Positions 29,905 to 40,434 of a DNA stretch of 64,000 nucleotides are shown here, piece by piece. Source of the stretch: Lampris incognitus (lineage: Eukaryota; Chordata; Actinopteri; Lampriformes; Lampridae); the NCBI RefSeq assembly GCF_029633865.1, contig NC_079214.1, positions 16,677,936-16,741,935 of the forward strand, in the 5' to 3' direction. The notes under the pieces are model-generated. The model saw only the letters and a program-made list of their open reading frames with translations. It made no database searches and had not been told where the DNA came from. Numbering within the stretch: position 1 is the stretch's first letter; the number at the start of each line of letters is the position of its first letter. A program made the translations under genes and the position numbers.

Positions 29905-31101
29905 CACTACCGTTCAAAAGTTTGGGATCACCCAAACAATTTTGTGTTTTTCATGAAAAGTCACACTTATTCACCACCATATGTTGTGAAATGAATAGAA
30001 AATAGAGTCAAGACATTGACAAGGTTAGAAATAATGATTTGTATTTGAAATAAGATTTTTTTTACATCAAACTTTGCTTTCGTCAAAGAATCCTCCATTT
30101 GCAGCAATTACAGCATTGCAGACCTTTGGCATTCTAGCTGTTAATTTGTTGAGGTAATCTGGAGAAATTGCACCCCACGCATCCAGAAGCAGCTCCCACA
30201 AGTTGGATTGGTTGGATGGGCACTTCTTTGAGCAGATTGAGTTTCTGGAGCATCACATTTGTGGGGTCAATTAAACGCTCAAAATGGCCAGAAAAAGAGA
30301 ACTTTCATCTGAAACTCGACAGTCTATTCTTGTTCTTAGAAATGAAGGCTATTCCATGCGAGAAATTGCTAAGAAATTGAAGATTTCCTACACCGGTGTG
30401 TACTACTCCCTTCAGAGGACAGCACAAACAGGCTCTAACCAGAGTAGAAAAAGAAGTGGGAGGCCGCGTTGCACAACTGAGCAAGAAGATAAGTACAGTA
30501 GAGTCTCTAGTTTGAGAAACAGACGCCTCACAGGTCCCCAACTGGCATCTTCATTAAATAGTACCTGTTAGAGCCTGTTTGTGCTGTCCTCTGAAGGGAG
30601 TAGTACACACCGGTGTAGGAAATCTTCAATTTCTTAGCAATTTCTCGCATGGAATAGCCTTCATTTCTAAGAACAAGAATAGACTGTCGAGTTTCAGATG
30701 AAAGTTCTCTTTTTCTGGCCATTTTGAGCGTTTAATTGACCCCACAAATGTGATGCTCTAGAAACTCAATCTGCTCAAAGAAGTGCCCATCCAACCAATC
30801 CAACTTGTGGGAGCTGCTTCTGGAAGCGTGGGGTGCAATTTCTCCAGATTACCTCAACAAATTAACAGCTAGAATGCCAAAGGTCTGCAATGCTGTAATT
30901 GCTGCAAATGGAGGATTCTTTAACGAAAGCAAAGTTTGATGTAAAAAAAATCTTATTTCAAATAAAAATCATTATTTCTAACCTTGTCAATGTCTTGACT
31001 CTATTTTCTATTCATTTCACAACATATGGTGGTGAATAAGTGTGACTTTTCATGGAAAACACGAAATTGTTTGGGTGATCCCAAACTTTTGAACGGTAGT
31101 G
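29905..31101. mobile_element. Palindromic (foldback) Tc1-type element, copy 1
   Basis: 1197 bp bounded by TA (29903-29904 and 31102-31103). The ends are CACTACCGTTCAAAAGTTTG and its complement. The two arms, each about 530 bp, are almost perfect inverted copies. Both encode the start of a Tc1 transposase ([20 protein letters not shown]) facing inward. A unique spacer of about 130 bp (about 30441-30568) separates them. No catalytic domain is present, so it depends on another element's transposase. Confidence 0.88.
30284..30571 (+). pseudogene. Tc1 transposase N-terminal fragment, left arm of copy 1
   Basis: 95 codons with the helix-turn-helix [18 protein letters not shown] and [11 protein letters not shown] (GRPR AT-hook-like motif). 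It runs into the other arm and stops. The mirror copy is 30722-30528 on the minus strand. Confidence 0.8.
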
Positions 31102-31139
31102 TATATATATATATATGTACCATTTCAATTATTAAGAGC

Positions 31140-31647
31140 GGTGTCTGATGTAACAACACCCAACCAGATCTCACTCTGTCCAGTGTTTGCATGAATCAGC
31201 ATGAAAACAACACAATGAGGCGGACCTCTGCTCTGCGGCAGGCAGAGCAGAGGTCCACGACCTACATCTCACCTACGACAATCAACCTTACTCCTTATAC
31301 ACCCCCCGCCTTGCCAGATCGTAGTGACTGCTTAGTCATCCCTGTGTCCAGCCTTTAAACTTTTCAATGTTTCCTAGTCTAACCCTGCTTTCCGTGTTCC
31401 TGCAGTCCCATCTGCTCTGTCCAGCCCCTGCCTCCAGTCATTGGGTCTGTCTCCGTGGAGCCCCACTTGTCTTCCTGCTTCCCGGTTTGGTCGAGGTCCC
31501 CCTTCCATTTGTGCTCTTGCTCTGGACCCAGTGTTCCCTGTCTGATCCTCATCTTGTCTGGCATTAACAGACTTGTTTTACTGAATCCCTGCCTTGAGTC
31601 TGTCTGTGTCGGCACATTAGGTTCGGCCTTGCAGCCCTGGTTAACAT
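31140..31647 (+). mobile_element. Degraded LTR-like sequence
   Basis: CCTTGCCAGATCGT near 31310, a TTAACAGACTTGTTTTACTG stretch, and an end CACATTAGGTTCGGCC...GGTTAACA resemble the R-U5 part of fish gypsy-type LTRs. The start is unclear and no partner LTR was found. A perfect inverted repeat lies at 31222-31256. Confidence 0.35.
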
Positions 31648-32798
31648 AAACTCCTTCATCCTGGACTACATTTCCTTAAGGCAGAGGGACAGGTCCTGAG
31701 TCAGCATCACTGACTAAGTGGAAAGGCAAAGTCACCTCTGATCTTTTATTGATTTTCGCCTGACAATTCTGCTCCATTCATGAAGTGATGATAGACAAAT
31801 GGGAGGACAGACGTGACACATGCTTGACACACTTGTCAAGCCTTGAAACAATTGAGACATAGAATGCAAAATGGCACACAACTTAATATGAAGTATGCAG
31901 TCCAATTATTTCAAATATTCAATGTACTTTGCAGAGATCATTTTAACACCAGTTCTGTGTCTTTTGGGCTACTGTGGAAATAGAAAAGACATGGGTTGAG
32001 GGTGACATGAGAAGATTTTGACCCTTGACCTGCAGAGTAAATCATATCCACCTTAGGCCTCTGTGACAGTAGCAGACCAGTCCCTGACTGTTTTCCTTTA
32101 ACTTTTTACCAGTTTGTTAAGGGGACTAATTGATTTATAGCAGCTTGTCTGCCAAAATATCAAAAACTGTGTTTTTGTTCATAAGTGTTTGCTAATAATT
32201 GTAATCATAGGTGGATTACGAGACAATGGGAGCGTATTAAGTAGGCTATTCCTTCAGTTTTTCAGGAGGACCTCTGGGGCTCTGTTATTGACATGTATGA
32301 CTAAGCCCTTTGACTATGCTACAAGAAGGCCTGTTTGGTAATCCACCCATGAGTACAATATAGTTGGTCACCCACTTCTTGGCTAACCACTCCTCTACCA
32401 AATTCTCACTGGGTTTCTTTTCTCTCTCCCTTCTCTCTCTGTCCTGCCTGGTCCTCTAGCAATCTCTGCTTTTCATGAGGTTATGTCACACCAGACCAGA
32501 CAAGGAGATATTAAACCAAGCCAGACTTCCAGCCTCTGGGACTAGGGCCACCTTGCTTCGTCTTCCTCTTTTCATTCCTCCAGTTCAACCTAAATAGAGA
32601 CGGTACCAGACCGAACTGGATCACAAGCGGATTAGCACAACCCAAATAGGTCTATTCTTGTTGAAGAACGAGGGTCCACTTGTCTTGTCATCACTCTCTC
32701 CACTGATTTGGAGAAATTGGACCCAGGACACCACATTCTGCCTTTTTCCATTATCCTAATTTCACCGAGGGAGTCGTCTCAGAGGACAGTTGGATACC
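31648..32798. other. No feature recognised
   Basis: Unique-looking sequence without domain or transposon similarity. T-C-rich at 32418-32450. Confidence 0.35.
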
Positions 32799-32874
32799 AT
32801 GTACTCCCCTCAGAGTCTGCACCGTTGGGGTATCACTCACAGTGAGAGCATGGAACGATTAGCCTACAGCCAAG
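32799..32874 (+). CDS. Candidate short first coding exon
   Basis: ATG at 32799 opens 25 codons (MYSPQSLHRWGITHSESMER...) ending CAAG/GTAACT, a good donor in phase 1. Phase 1 is also what rufy2 exon 2 accepts, so an alternative rufy2 start is possible but distant (20.7 kb). The evidence is only an ATG and a donor. Confidence 0.25.
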
Positions 32875-33216
32875 GTAACTAATTCATTTATTTTTTTTGC
32901 AATTAAGTGCATGACCTTTCCCTTTGTGGGGTGATAATTACTGTCAAATAGACAAACATACTGCTTGTGGAATTCTACAATTTAAGATAAATGGACAATC
33001 ATACCCTCTCCGTGCTAAGAACCAATGCATAATGGACACACATTACCACTGTGGACCCTACTGAGTTTCATCATATGAAGGATTCCTCTGGACCAAACCT
33101 TTAGTTTATTCTGTTTGGTTTCACAAGGACAACGCACATTGTTAAACATTTCTGTAAATGTGCCAGTTTTGCTATCATAGCTAATTTTCAACCAAGGGTC
33201 CCTGGGCAGGTAAACG
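32875..33216. other. No feature recognised
   Basis: AT-rich sequence without coding or transposon similarity. Confidence 0.35.
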
Positions 33217-33264
33217 GATAATCCGCTGTGGCGACCCCTAATGGGAGCAGCCGAAAGTAGTAGT
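33217..33264 (+). repeat. RTE-type 3' end fragment
   Basis: ATCCGCTGTGGCGACCCCTA followed by GAGCAGCCGAAAGTAGTAG, the same 3' end as at 10200-10250. The neighbouring CCCTGGGCAGGTAAAC occurs on both sides (33200-33215 and 33265-33280), an apparent 16-bp target duplication. Confidence 0.7.
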
Positions 33265-33329
33265 CCCTGGGCAGGTAAACACAGCAGATAAAAATAAAAT
33301 ACTGTACAGATATGTTAGAATACAAACTC

Positions 33330-33765
33330 CGGGTGTGGCGGTCTATTCCCTTGCCTACCAACACGGGGATCGCCAGATCGAATCCCCGTGTTACCTCCGA
33401 CTTGGTCAGGCGTCCCTACAGACACAACTGGCCGTGTCTACGGTGGGAAGCCGGATGTGGGTGTGTGTCCTGGTCGCTGCACTAGCGCCTCCTCTGGTTG
33501 GCCAGGGCGCCTACTCGGGAGGAGGGGGGGAACTGGGGGGACTAGTGTGATCTTCCCACGCGCTACGTCCCCCTGGCGAAACTCCTCACTGTCAGGTGAA
33601 AAGAAGCGGCTGGTGACCCCACATGTATCGGAGGAGGCATGTGGTGCAGCCCTCCCCGGATCGGCAGAGGGGGTGGAGCAGCGACCAGGACACCTCGGAA
33701 GAGTGGGGTAATTGCCCAGATATAATTGGGGAGGGAAAAAGGGGGGGGGGGGGGTCAGAAAAAAA
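33330..33765 (+). mobile_element. SINE family 1, long form
   Basis: The same head, body and tail as 18437-18884. An exact 13-bp duplication AGAATACAAACTC lies at 33317-33329 and 33766-33778. The tail includes a 14-base G-run. Confidence 0.88.
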
Positions 33766-33778
33766 AGAATACAAACTC

Positions 33779-34247
33779 ACATATTGTACAGATAAGTTGA
33801 AATACATTGAAACAAAGACAACAATACCATACACTTAATTAAATACAGTGATAAATTAAAGGGAGGACAGATCAGACTATTTAGGTCTTTTCAACATAAT
33901 TTCAGATGAACTGTGAAAGAGCGACATGTTACTGTGGCAACTGTATAGGTAGTTTATACCAATGACGTGCGGACAGGGAAGGTACCCTGTGATAATTTAA
34001 TCAAAATAACTATACAACAAATTCAAAACACATCAAAATCTCACTCTAATTAAAAACATGCTGTTATAACGTATTTTTAATGATATTTTACGTCCTTGTC
34101 CTTTTTAAGTCTTTAAACTTCTGAGAGTTAAATGCCGTATAGCGCACAAGCTCGCCTACTTTTTCAATGGGAAGGGTAAGCTCTGTTTTTGTAAGGATTG
34201 CCTTCATCGTTGTGAGGTTCTGAGTTTGCGCATGCGTATTGCGTTGC
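33779..34247. other. No feature recognised
   Basis: AT-rich, no coding evidence. Confidence 0.35.
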
Positions 34248-34260
34248 TTAAGGGGAAATC

Positions 34261-34458
34261 CCCCCCCCCTTTTGTTTTTTCTCCCCAATTGTACTTGGGC
34301 AGTTACCCTACTCTTCACATCCGGCTTCCCACCCGCAGACACGGCTAATTGTGTCTGGAGAGACGCTCGACCAAGCCGGAGGTAACACGGGGATTCGAAC
34401 CACCGACCCCCGTGTCGGTGGGCAACGGAATAGACCGCTACGCTACCCGGGCGTCAGT
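34261..34458 (-). mobile_element. SINE family 1, short form
   Basis: Minus-strand copy with the same head-to-tail deletion junction as 14318-14507. Flanked by TTAAGGGGAAATC (34248-34260) and TTAAGGCGAAATC (34459-34471), a 12-of-13 target duplication. Confidence 0.85.
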
Positions 34459-34599
34459 TTAAGGCGAAATCAACGGAAGAGGAAACGCACTGCTTACGGT
34501 GGGAGTGCGAGCCAATCAGAGCCATCAAGGTGCTAAATTGCTACAATGTCATAGCTTTTTGTGCTATCAATAAAACAAGCTAGCTCACTTGAATTTGAG

Positions 34600-35865
34600 C
34601 AGCTTAGCTACACTTCGGAGCGAAGTCTGTAACGTCGACCGTCGTACGTCTTCAGAGTTTTAAAAACTGGATTACCAGCGAAAATGACTTGCCATCAAGC
34701 AAGACAGGCCTCCACCAGCTCTCCCTGACCTCCAACAGCATGAAGGGCAGGAAATCATTCGACCATTCCGGCCGGAGTGGTACGTATAAGGAAAGAGTGG
34801 CAATGCGGCTCCGATGCTACCAGTACACCGGCAGGCTGTACTGCTTCCCTTGTTCGCCGTTTTCCAGAGAGCGGGACAATGAATGGGTATAGGTGCCGGC
34901 TACTGTGACCTGGACAACCTGCCTGCAGCGCTAGTCAAGCACGACCGGTCCAGTTCACCCATTCAACAGCATTGAAAACCTTTGGAAACTGCACTCCGAT
35001 CTACCTGGCTTTAAACGAGGCTAGCAAACAGCAAATCCCGCGCACAACGCGAAGGTGAGGGAGAATCGTGAGATTCTGAAGGACTTGATACGCGCTACTT
35101 GCTACTTAGGGAAACAGGGATGAGCCGTCAGGGGAAACAAGCAAAGCACCGGCTCATCAAACCGGGGAAACTACGCGGAGCTCTTAAACCTCATTGCGGA
35201 GAAAGACCAGCGGTTTGCGACGCATCTCGAAGTTTCCTCGGTGTTTTTCCTGAACATCGAACCGTATTCAAACCGACCTTATCTTGGCAGTAAATGACGC
35301 TCTTCGACACAACATTCAAGGTGAGGTAATTGCAGCCCCTTTCGTGTCTTTACTAGTCGACGAGACCACTGACACAACCAACAAAGCGCAGCTATCTGTT
35401 GTATTGTGGTATGTCTGCCAAAATGGAGTTCAAGAGGCATTTTTGGGATTTAGTGATGTCAGCAAGGCGACATCACTATCATCATCACAATCATCATCAT
35501 CATCACAGTCACGTCACAATCACAATCGTCACAATGGCGACAGGCATGGGTGCCTGTGCCCCCGTCTATATGGTTAGTGGTTGTGTTAGGAAGGGCATCC
35601 GACGTAAATTTTTGCCAAATTATTATGCGGATCGACAAGACCGCCATCGGTGCTGTCTGTGCCCTCACAGGGTACCAAAAATGGAAACTATCAAACCCGC
35701 CTTGGCGACCCCGGAGAGCTGCTGCGGTGGCAGAGCATGTCTTGGGCATTTTAGATGCTTACAACTGCAAGGAAAAACACATTGCACAGACGCATGATGC
35801 GGCCGTGTTTGTGTTCTTCTTTTCAGGTAATGTTTCAACAATATTTATAAATTGTATCTCATAAC
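34600..35865 (+). mobile_element. Degenerate hAT-type (ZMYM1/TTF-finger-like) copy
   Basis: The broken plus-strand frames contain a TTF-type zinc-finger-like start (near 34730-34900, RPFRPEWY), then FVSLLVDETTDTTNKAQLSV (35341-35400), the hAT/RNase-H-fold motif around the first catalytic Asp. After an insertion the frame resumes near 35715 with AAVAEHVLGILDAYNCKEKH. No terminal repeats were located. The gypsy element inserted at its right side. Confidence 0.55.
35460..35712 (+). repeat. RTE-derived insertion with ATC repeat inside the hAT copy
   Basis: A CATCAT-rich tract (35470-35520) is followed by GTTAGGAAGGGCATCCGACG and ATTATGCGGATCGACAAGAC, matching the RTE-upstream block at 60.3 kb and 10.15 kb, and ends TTGGCGACCCCGGAGAGC. 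hAT coding similarity is present on both sides, so this inserted into it. Confidence 0.5.
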
Positions 35866-36025
35866 TGTTTCAGTAGGCTATCTTATAAAGAATGACACAC
35901 ACACGAGTTGCTCAGTGCAGCCAAGTCTATTCAAAGTGATGTAACATGTTCCTGAGCGCGGGTCATGTGTATCTAAGGTAAACTAGTGGATAGCCGATGG
36001 CATCGATCTATCTAGACCCGTAACA
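35866..36025 (-). repeat. 3' LTR of the gypsy element
   Basis: 160 bp. The plus-strand reading is TGTTTCAGTAGG...CCCGTAACA. The minus-strand purine tract GGAAAAGGAGGA lies directly inside it. Confidence 0.93.
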
Positions 36026-36225
36026 TCCTCCTTTTCCAAGTATAAACACATACACATGAAGTTAGTGCAAAATAAAATTACTTTCATATACGAACAACCA
36101 ATAACAGTGCAACAGCAGTAAATCTCTTCATATCCCATACTAGTGTAATAACCACAGTAGCGTATGATAACATTTCTCCTCTTTTCCCCCTCTCTCCCAC
36201 ATAGCAACCATCAACATTATTCAGA

Positions 36226-39200
36226 TTACATAGTGAGTTTCAGTGGAGGTTTAGACAGCCGTCCAACCCTTGTGTAAGTGTGTCCATCCGAACGCGGAGC
36301 GCCAACAGGAGTAGATGGCGCCTTGGGCATGGACCTGATGGGGCTCGGCTCGAACACAGCCTGAGGGGTCTCAATGACAGTTTCTGTAGCTGGATCCCCG
36401 TCCGGTGTGTGTGCCGCAGCGGGTTCAACAGGATCGTGCGCGGCTCGTGCAGCTGGCTCAGCCACTCTGAGATCGATCCTGTTACGACGGTACAGGGAGC
36501 CATCAATGTCCACAAGATAAGACCTCGGCGCAACCCCGCGGAGACAAGTTCCGACTCTCCAGCGGCCAGTGTTATCACCTGGCAGGGGCTTCATCCGTAC
36601 GACTTCCCCAATTTCAAGTGCCGGCAATTCACGGGCAGATCTGTCATAGAAGGATTTGGCGAGTTGCTTCCTGTGGCGCAGCTTTTCAGTGACGCCCACG
36701 ACAACAGCTGGTTCCAGGAGCTTGCTTGCCGCCGGGATGGACGTCTTCAACCGGCGGGACATGAGGCGTTGTGCTGGGCTGCTGCCCATGTTTTCCGTAG
36801 GTGTATTCCTCCAGTGAAGCACGGCTTTCCAGGGGTCTTCACCATCATGCGCGGCCTTACGCAGAAGATTTTTTACAATCTTCACGGCCGACTCGGCCTT
36901 GCCATTCGCTTTCGGGTGTCTGGGAGAGGAGGTCACGTGCTCAAATTCCCACTGAGCTGTGAACTGAGGGCCGTTGTCTGTAATAACCTTCTCTGGCTGA
37001 CCATGTCGGGCGAACTGTGCCTTACATCGCTTGATGACTGTCTCTGCAGACATGTCGGGTAGAAGCTCAATCTCCCAAAAATCGGAATAGTGGTCGACTA
37101 TTAGGAGATAGTCTTTCTGTCTGAAGCTGAATAGGTCCATGGTCAAGACCTGCCATGGCCTGGTTGGTACTTCGTGAGAGAGCATGGTCTCCTTTTGCTG
37201 ATTGTGGGCGTACACATTGCAGGTCGAGCAGCTGCTTACAAAGTCCTTTATCTCTGACTGCATGTTGGGCCAGTACAATGTCTCTTGAGCGTGTCGGTAG
37301 CATGCATCACCCCCTATGTGACTTGAATGTATGCGCGTCAACATTTCTGGGCGGAGTGACTTTGGGATGATGACTTTTTGCCCCCGGAACAGAACTCCGT
37401 TCTGCACACTGATTTCATCCCTGAAGGGCCAGTACTCCCTAGCGATGAGGGGCGCTTCCTCCTTTACATCTGGCCAGCCCACGAGAACAGTGTTCTTCAG
37501 TGCCTGTAAGCATTCATCTCTGTCGGTGTGTCGTCTGATCTGTTCCAGCCGCTGGTTAGTCACATTCAGGTACTCTGCCTGGTTCACGTGCTGTATGTCT
37601 TCCTGCTCTTGTTGCAGAGAGCAGATAGCGTGTCGCTGATATGCAGTCCCTCTGCCGGAGCATCCAGCCGTAGCTCTGCTGAGTGTGTCGCTTATGAACA
37701 TCTCTGGGCCTGGTTTGTAGATTACCCTCAGGTCGTAGTTCTGCAGAGTCATGAGCATGCTCTGGAGTCTCTTGGGCGCATTGAGAAGTGGCTTGCTGAA
37801 AATAGAGATCAGAGGCTTATGGTCCGTCTCTGCTGTGATTGGGTCGCGGCCATATAGGTAATGGTGAAACCTCTGGCAGGCGAAGACGATACTGAGACAC
37901 TCCTTCTCAATTTGTGCATAGTTTTTTTCGGTGGGGGTAAGAGCCCTCGAGGCAAATGCGATGGGCTGACCTTCCTGCATGAGACAACAACCGAGACCGC
38001 TCTGGCTGGCGTCGCTCTGGATTGCGATTGGCTTAGTTACATCATAGTAGCGCAGGACGGGCATGGCTGTCGCCAGCGCCTTAAGCTCATGAACCGCCGC
38101 CTCGTGCTTAGGCAGCCAGTGCCAGGGTGTGTCCTTGTCCAACAGGCGTCGCAACGGCTCGCAGACAGTAGATAGATGAGGCATGAACTTGGCTAAATAG
38201 TTAGCGAAGCCAATGAGACGCTGCACGCCCTTGGCATCTGTTGGGTTCGGCATGTCAATAATGGCTCTCACCTTCTCTGGATCGGGCTTCAGTCCAGCAG
38301 ATGAGAGAATGTGGCCATGAAACTGCACCTCAGCCACCTTGAACTGCAACTTCTTCAGGCCGAGGTGAAGCTTGACCTCGCGGCTGCGTTCCATCAACGC
38401 CGCAAGCTTGACGTCGTGGTCGTCCCCAGCCTCCTTGTCTGTGTCCCCGCAGCCGACGACCAGGATATCGTCTGCAATGGGCTCAACGCCCTTCAGACCG
38501 GCGAGGAGCTCGTGCTGCTTGCGCTGATATACCTCGGGCGCCACCGATACTCCAAATGGTAGCTTGAGCCACCGCTTCCTCCCCCAGGGGGTCCAGAACG
38601 TGGTCATGAGGCTACTCTCATAGTCCAGTTTGCATTGCAGGAATGCATCCCGAGCGTCCGCTAACGTGAAGACTCTGGCCTTGGGCAATTTATACAAAAT
38701 GTCCTCCAAGGTAGGCATGATGTAGTGAGAGCGCTTTAGGGCTTTGTTCAATGGTTTAGGGTCAATGCATATTCTCAGCTTCTCCGGTTTTTTAACAATC
38801 ACCATGTTGCTGATCCAATCTGTAGGATCTGTGACAGCCGCAAGGTGGCCGTCAGCCTCGTACTTGTCCAGCTGGGCTTTGACTGCTGCTTTCATTGCGA
38901 TTGGGACATTGCGAGGGGCACTCTGTACTGCAGCAACACTAGGATCAAGGTCAAAATGGACCTCCCCAGGCACGGATTCCACAGGGGAGTTGAACACGTC
39001 ACTGTATCTGTTGATAAGCTGTTCTTTAGTTAGGGCTCCTGGTTGTGTGTGTTCCATTTTGAGCACATCCTCTGGAATTGTGAAATGCATGAGCCCTAAG
39101 CGTTCACAGGTGGAGCCTGACAGAAGAGGATGTTGGCTGGTCCTCACTATTTCGAATGAGAGCTTGTGTGTTTGGCCTCTCTCAGTACAGTCAGTCTCAA

Positions 39201-39522
39201 AGGTGCCCATAGAGCTCAGTGTTTCCCCCGAATACAGCTTCAGTCTGGTGTCACTCGGGCGGAGAGGTGTGTTTGGGGCCAGCCTTTTCTTGTCTTGAAA
39301 GCCCATTACATTGCAGGTGGCTCCAGAGTCCAGCTGACATTGTTGTGGCTTGTGGTGGAGTTTCAGAGTCACAAACCACTTCTTTCCTTTGGTGTGCACT
39401 GCGCCGATTGACTCAAACATGTGCAGATCATCTGCATCATTACTATGCTCTGGGGGTTCTTCTGTGTATTCCACACAGTTTACCTTGCCCTCAGCATGCC
39501 CCTTTTTGCTCTTTAAGCACAC
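36226..39522 (-). CDS. Gypsy pol polyprotein: protease, reverse transcriptase, RNase H, integrase
   Basis: 1098 codons from the first Met; the open frame extends upstream to 39657 and includes two zinc knuckles (CKYC..., CRSC...). In order: aspartic protease with LDSGATCNVM (residues about 65-75); reverse transcriptase with the catalytic IADDILVVG near residue 350; RNase H (IQSDASQSGLGCCL, then ETDHKPLISI near 590); integrase with the HHCC zinc site (HSSHIGGDACYRH...CSTC, about 740-780) and D-D-E core (MDLFS, ITDNGPQF, KANGKAES). No frameshift or internal stop is present. Minus-strand coding; the many open frames on the plus strand are shadows. The enzymes copy the element RNA and insert the DNA. 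Whether it is expressed depends on the upstream stop. Confidence 0.93.
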   Translation of the reverse strand: MCLKSKKGHAEGKVNCVEYTEEPPEHSNDADDLHMFESIGAVHTKGKKWFVTLKLHHKPQQCQLDSGATCNVMGFQDKKRLAPNTPLRPSDTRLKLYSGETLSSMGTFETDCTERGQTHKLSFEIVRTSQHPLLSGSTCERLGLMHFTIPEDVLKMEHTQPGALTKEQLINRYSDVFNSPVESVPGEVHFDLDPSVAAVQSAPRNVPIAMKAAVKAQLDKYEADGHLAAVTDPTDWISNMVIVKKPEKLRICIDPKPLNKALKRSHYIMPTLEDILYKLPKARVFTLADARDAFLQCKLDYESSLMTTFWTPWGRKRWLKLPFGVSVAPEVYQRKQHELLAGLKGVEPIADDILVVGCGDTDKEAGDDHDVKLAALMERSREVKLHLGLKKLQFKVAEVQFHGHILSSAGLKPDPEKVRAIIDMPNPTDAKGVQRLIGFANYLAKFMPHLSTVCEPLRRLLDKDTPWHWLPKHEAAVHELKALATAMPVLRYYDVTKPIAIQSDASQSGLGCCLMQEGQPIAFASRALTPTEKNYAQIEKECLSIVFACQRFHHYLYGRDPITAETDHKPLISIFSKPLLNAPKRLQSMLMTLQNYDLRVIYKPGPEMFISDTLSRATAGCSGRGTAYQRHAICSLQQEQEDIQHVNQAEYLNVTNQRLEQIRRHTDRDECLQALKNTVLVGWPDVKEEAPLIAREYWPFRDEISVQNGVLFRGQKVIIPKSLRPEMLTRIHSSHIGGDACYRHAQETLYWPNMQSEIKDFVSSCSTCNVYAHNQQKETMLSHEVPTRPWQVLTMDLFSFRQKDYLLIVDHYSDFWEIELLPDMSAETVIKRCKAQFARHGQPEKVITDNGPQFTAQWEFEHVTSSPRHPKANGKAESAVKIVKNLLRKAAHDGEDPWKAVLHWRNTPTENMGSSPAQRLMSRRLKTSIPAASKLLEPAVVVGVTEKLRHRKQLAKSFYDRSARELPALEIGEVVRMKPLPGDNTGRWRVGTCLRGVAPRSYLVDIDGSLYRRNRIDLRVAEPAARAAHDPVEPAAAHTPDGDPATETVIETPQAVFEPSPIRSMPKAPSTPVGAPRSDGHTYTRVGRLSKPPLKLTM

Positions 39523-39657
39523 TTTAGAAAAGTGATTAAGTGTCCCACATGACCTACATTGTTTCCCGAAGGCCGGGCAATGCTCTCTGCCCCTTGAATG
39601 CGAGCTGCCACAATATTTGCAATTGCCTGCATCTCCTGCTGTTCTGGGTGGATTGCT

Positions 39658-40374
39658 CTATTTCCATTGGTTTTGTCTGGGTTGCCTAGCAACGGCATGC
39701 ACTGCCTCTGGCTGCGGTGTTGTTGCAAACTCCATTGCTCTCATACGGATGTCAGTTTGCTCTGCTGCGCGACACATGTCAATAGCTGTGACCATGTTCA
39801 AATCCTTCTCTCTCAACAGCCTGCGCCTAACGGCCTCGCTTGCAACTCCCAGGACTATCTTATCACGGATCATTTCATCTTTCAACTGTCCATACTCACA
39901 GGTTGCTGCCCTCTCTCTCAGTCTCGTCACAAAGGTATCAAACGATTCTCCTTCCTCCTGCTTGCAACTCCCGAAAATGTACCTCTCGTATATTGTGTTT
40001 TTTGCTGGCTTGAAGTATTTCCCCAACTCTCTCAGTATGGCGTCAGGATCCCCTTGATCATCTTCTGAGAGGTTCAGATTGTGGCGGTAAATATGCCTGC
40101 ATTCACTTCCCATCACACTTCTTAGAGTAGCCGCTTGTATTTTCTTGTCCTTGCCAAGTATGCCCGTGACGAGGACGTAGTCTTCATATTCGGCCCGAAA
40201 AATGTCCCAATTGACGCTCCAATCGCCTGTGAAGCTCATCGGGGACGGTGGTGGAATATTCACGTTAGCTGCCATTGTATGTGATGCTATCGGCGCCGGT
40301 AATGCTAGCGTTAGCTCCTCTGTGACAACGTCTTCAGCAGAAGTACTTTGCTCTGAATCGGAATCCTCCGACAT
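39658..40374 (-). CDS. Gypsy gag (capsid part)
   Basis: 238 codons, starting with an acidic Ser/Glu-rich stretch, then a capsid-type helical domain (WDIFRAEYEDYVLVTG, FDTFVTRLRERAATCEY). It ends with TAG at 39660-39658. The zinc knuckles expected after the capsid lie just past this stop in the same frame, at the head of the pol frame. The protein would form the element's particles. Confidence 0.88.
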   Translation of the reverse strand: MSEDSDSEQSTSAEDVVTEELTLALPAPIASHTMAANVNIPPPSPMSFTGDWSVNWDIFRAEYEDYVLVTGILGKDKKIQAATLRSVMGSECRHIYRHNLNLSEDDQGDPDAILRELGKYFKPAKNTIYERYIFGSCKQEEGESFDTFVTRLRERAATCEYGQLKDEMIRDKIVLGVASEAVRRRLLREKDLNMVTAIDMCRAAEQTDIRMRAMEFATTPQPEAVHAVARQPRQNQWK

Positions 40375-40434
40375 GTGACCTACTCAGGCCTACAAACTTA
40401 AACATGCGAGCTAGTAAAATAAGAAATAAGTTCT

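Noticed and set aside
30284..30722. Two separate transposase genes facing each other
   Set aside because: They are the arms of one palindromic element and carry only the DNA-binding start, with no catalytic domain.
36280..37062. 260-codon plus-strand frame, and other long plus-strand frames to 40068
   Set aside because: These are shadows of the gypsy pol and gag frames on the minus strand, which show clear protease, RT, RNase H and integrase motifs.
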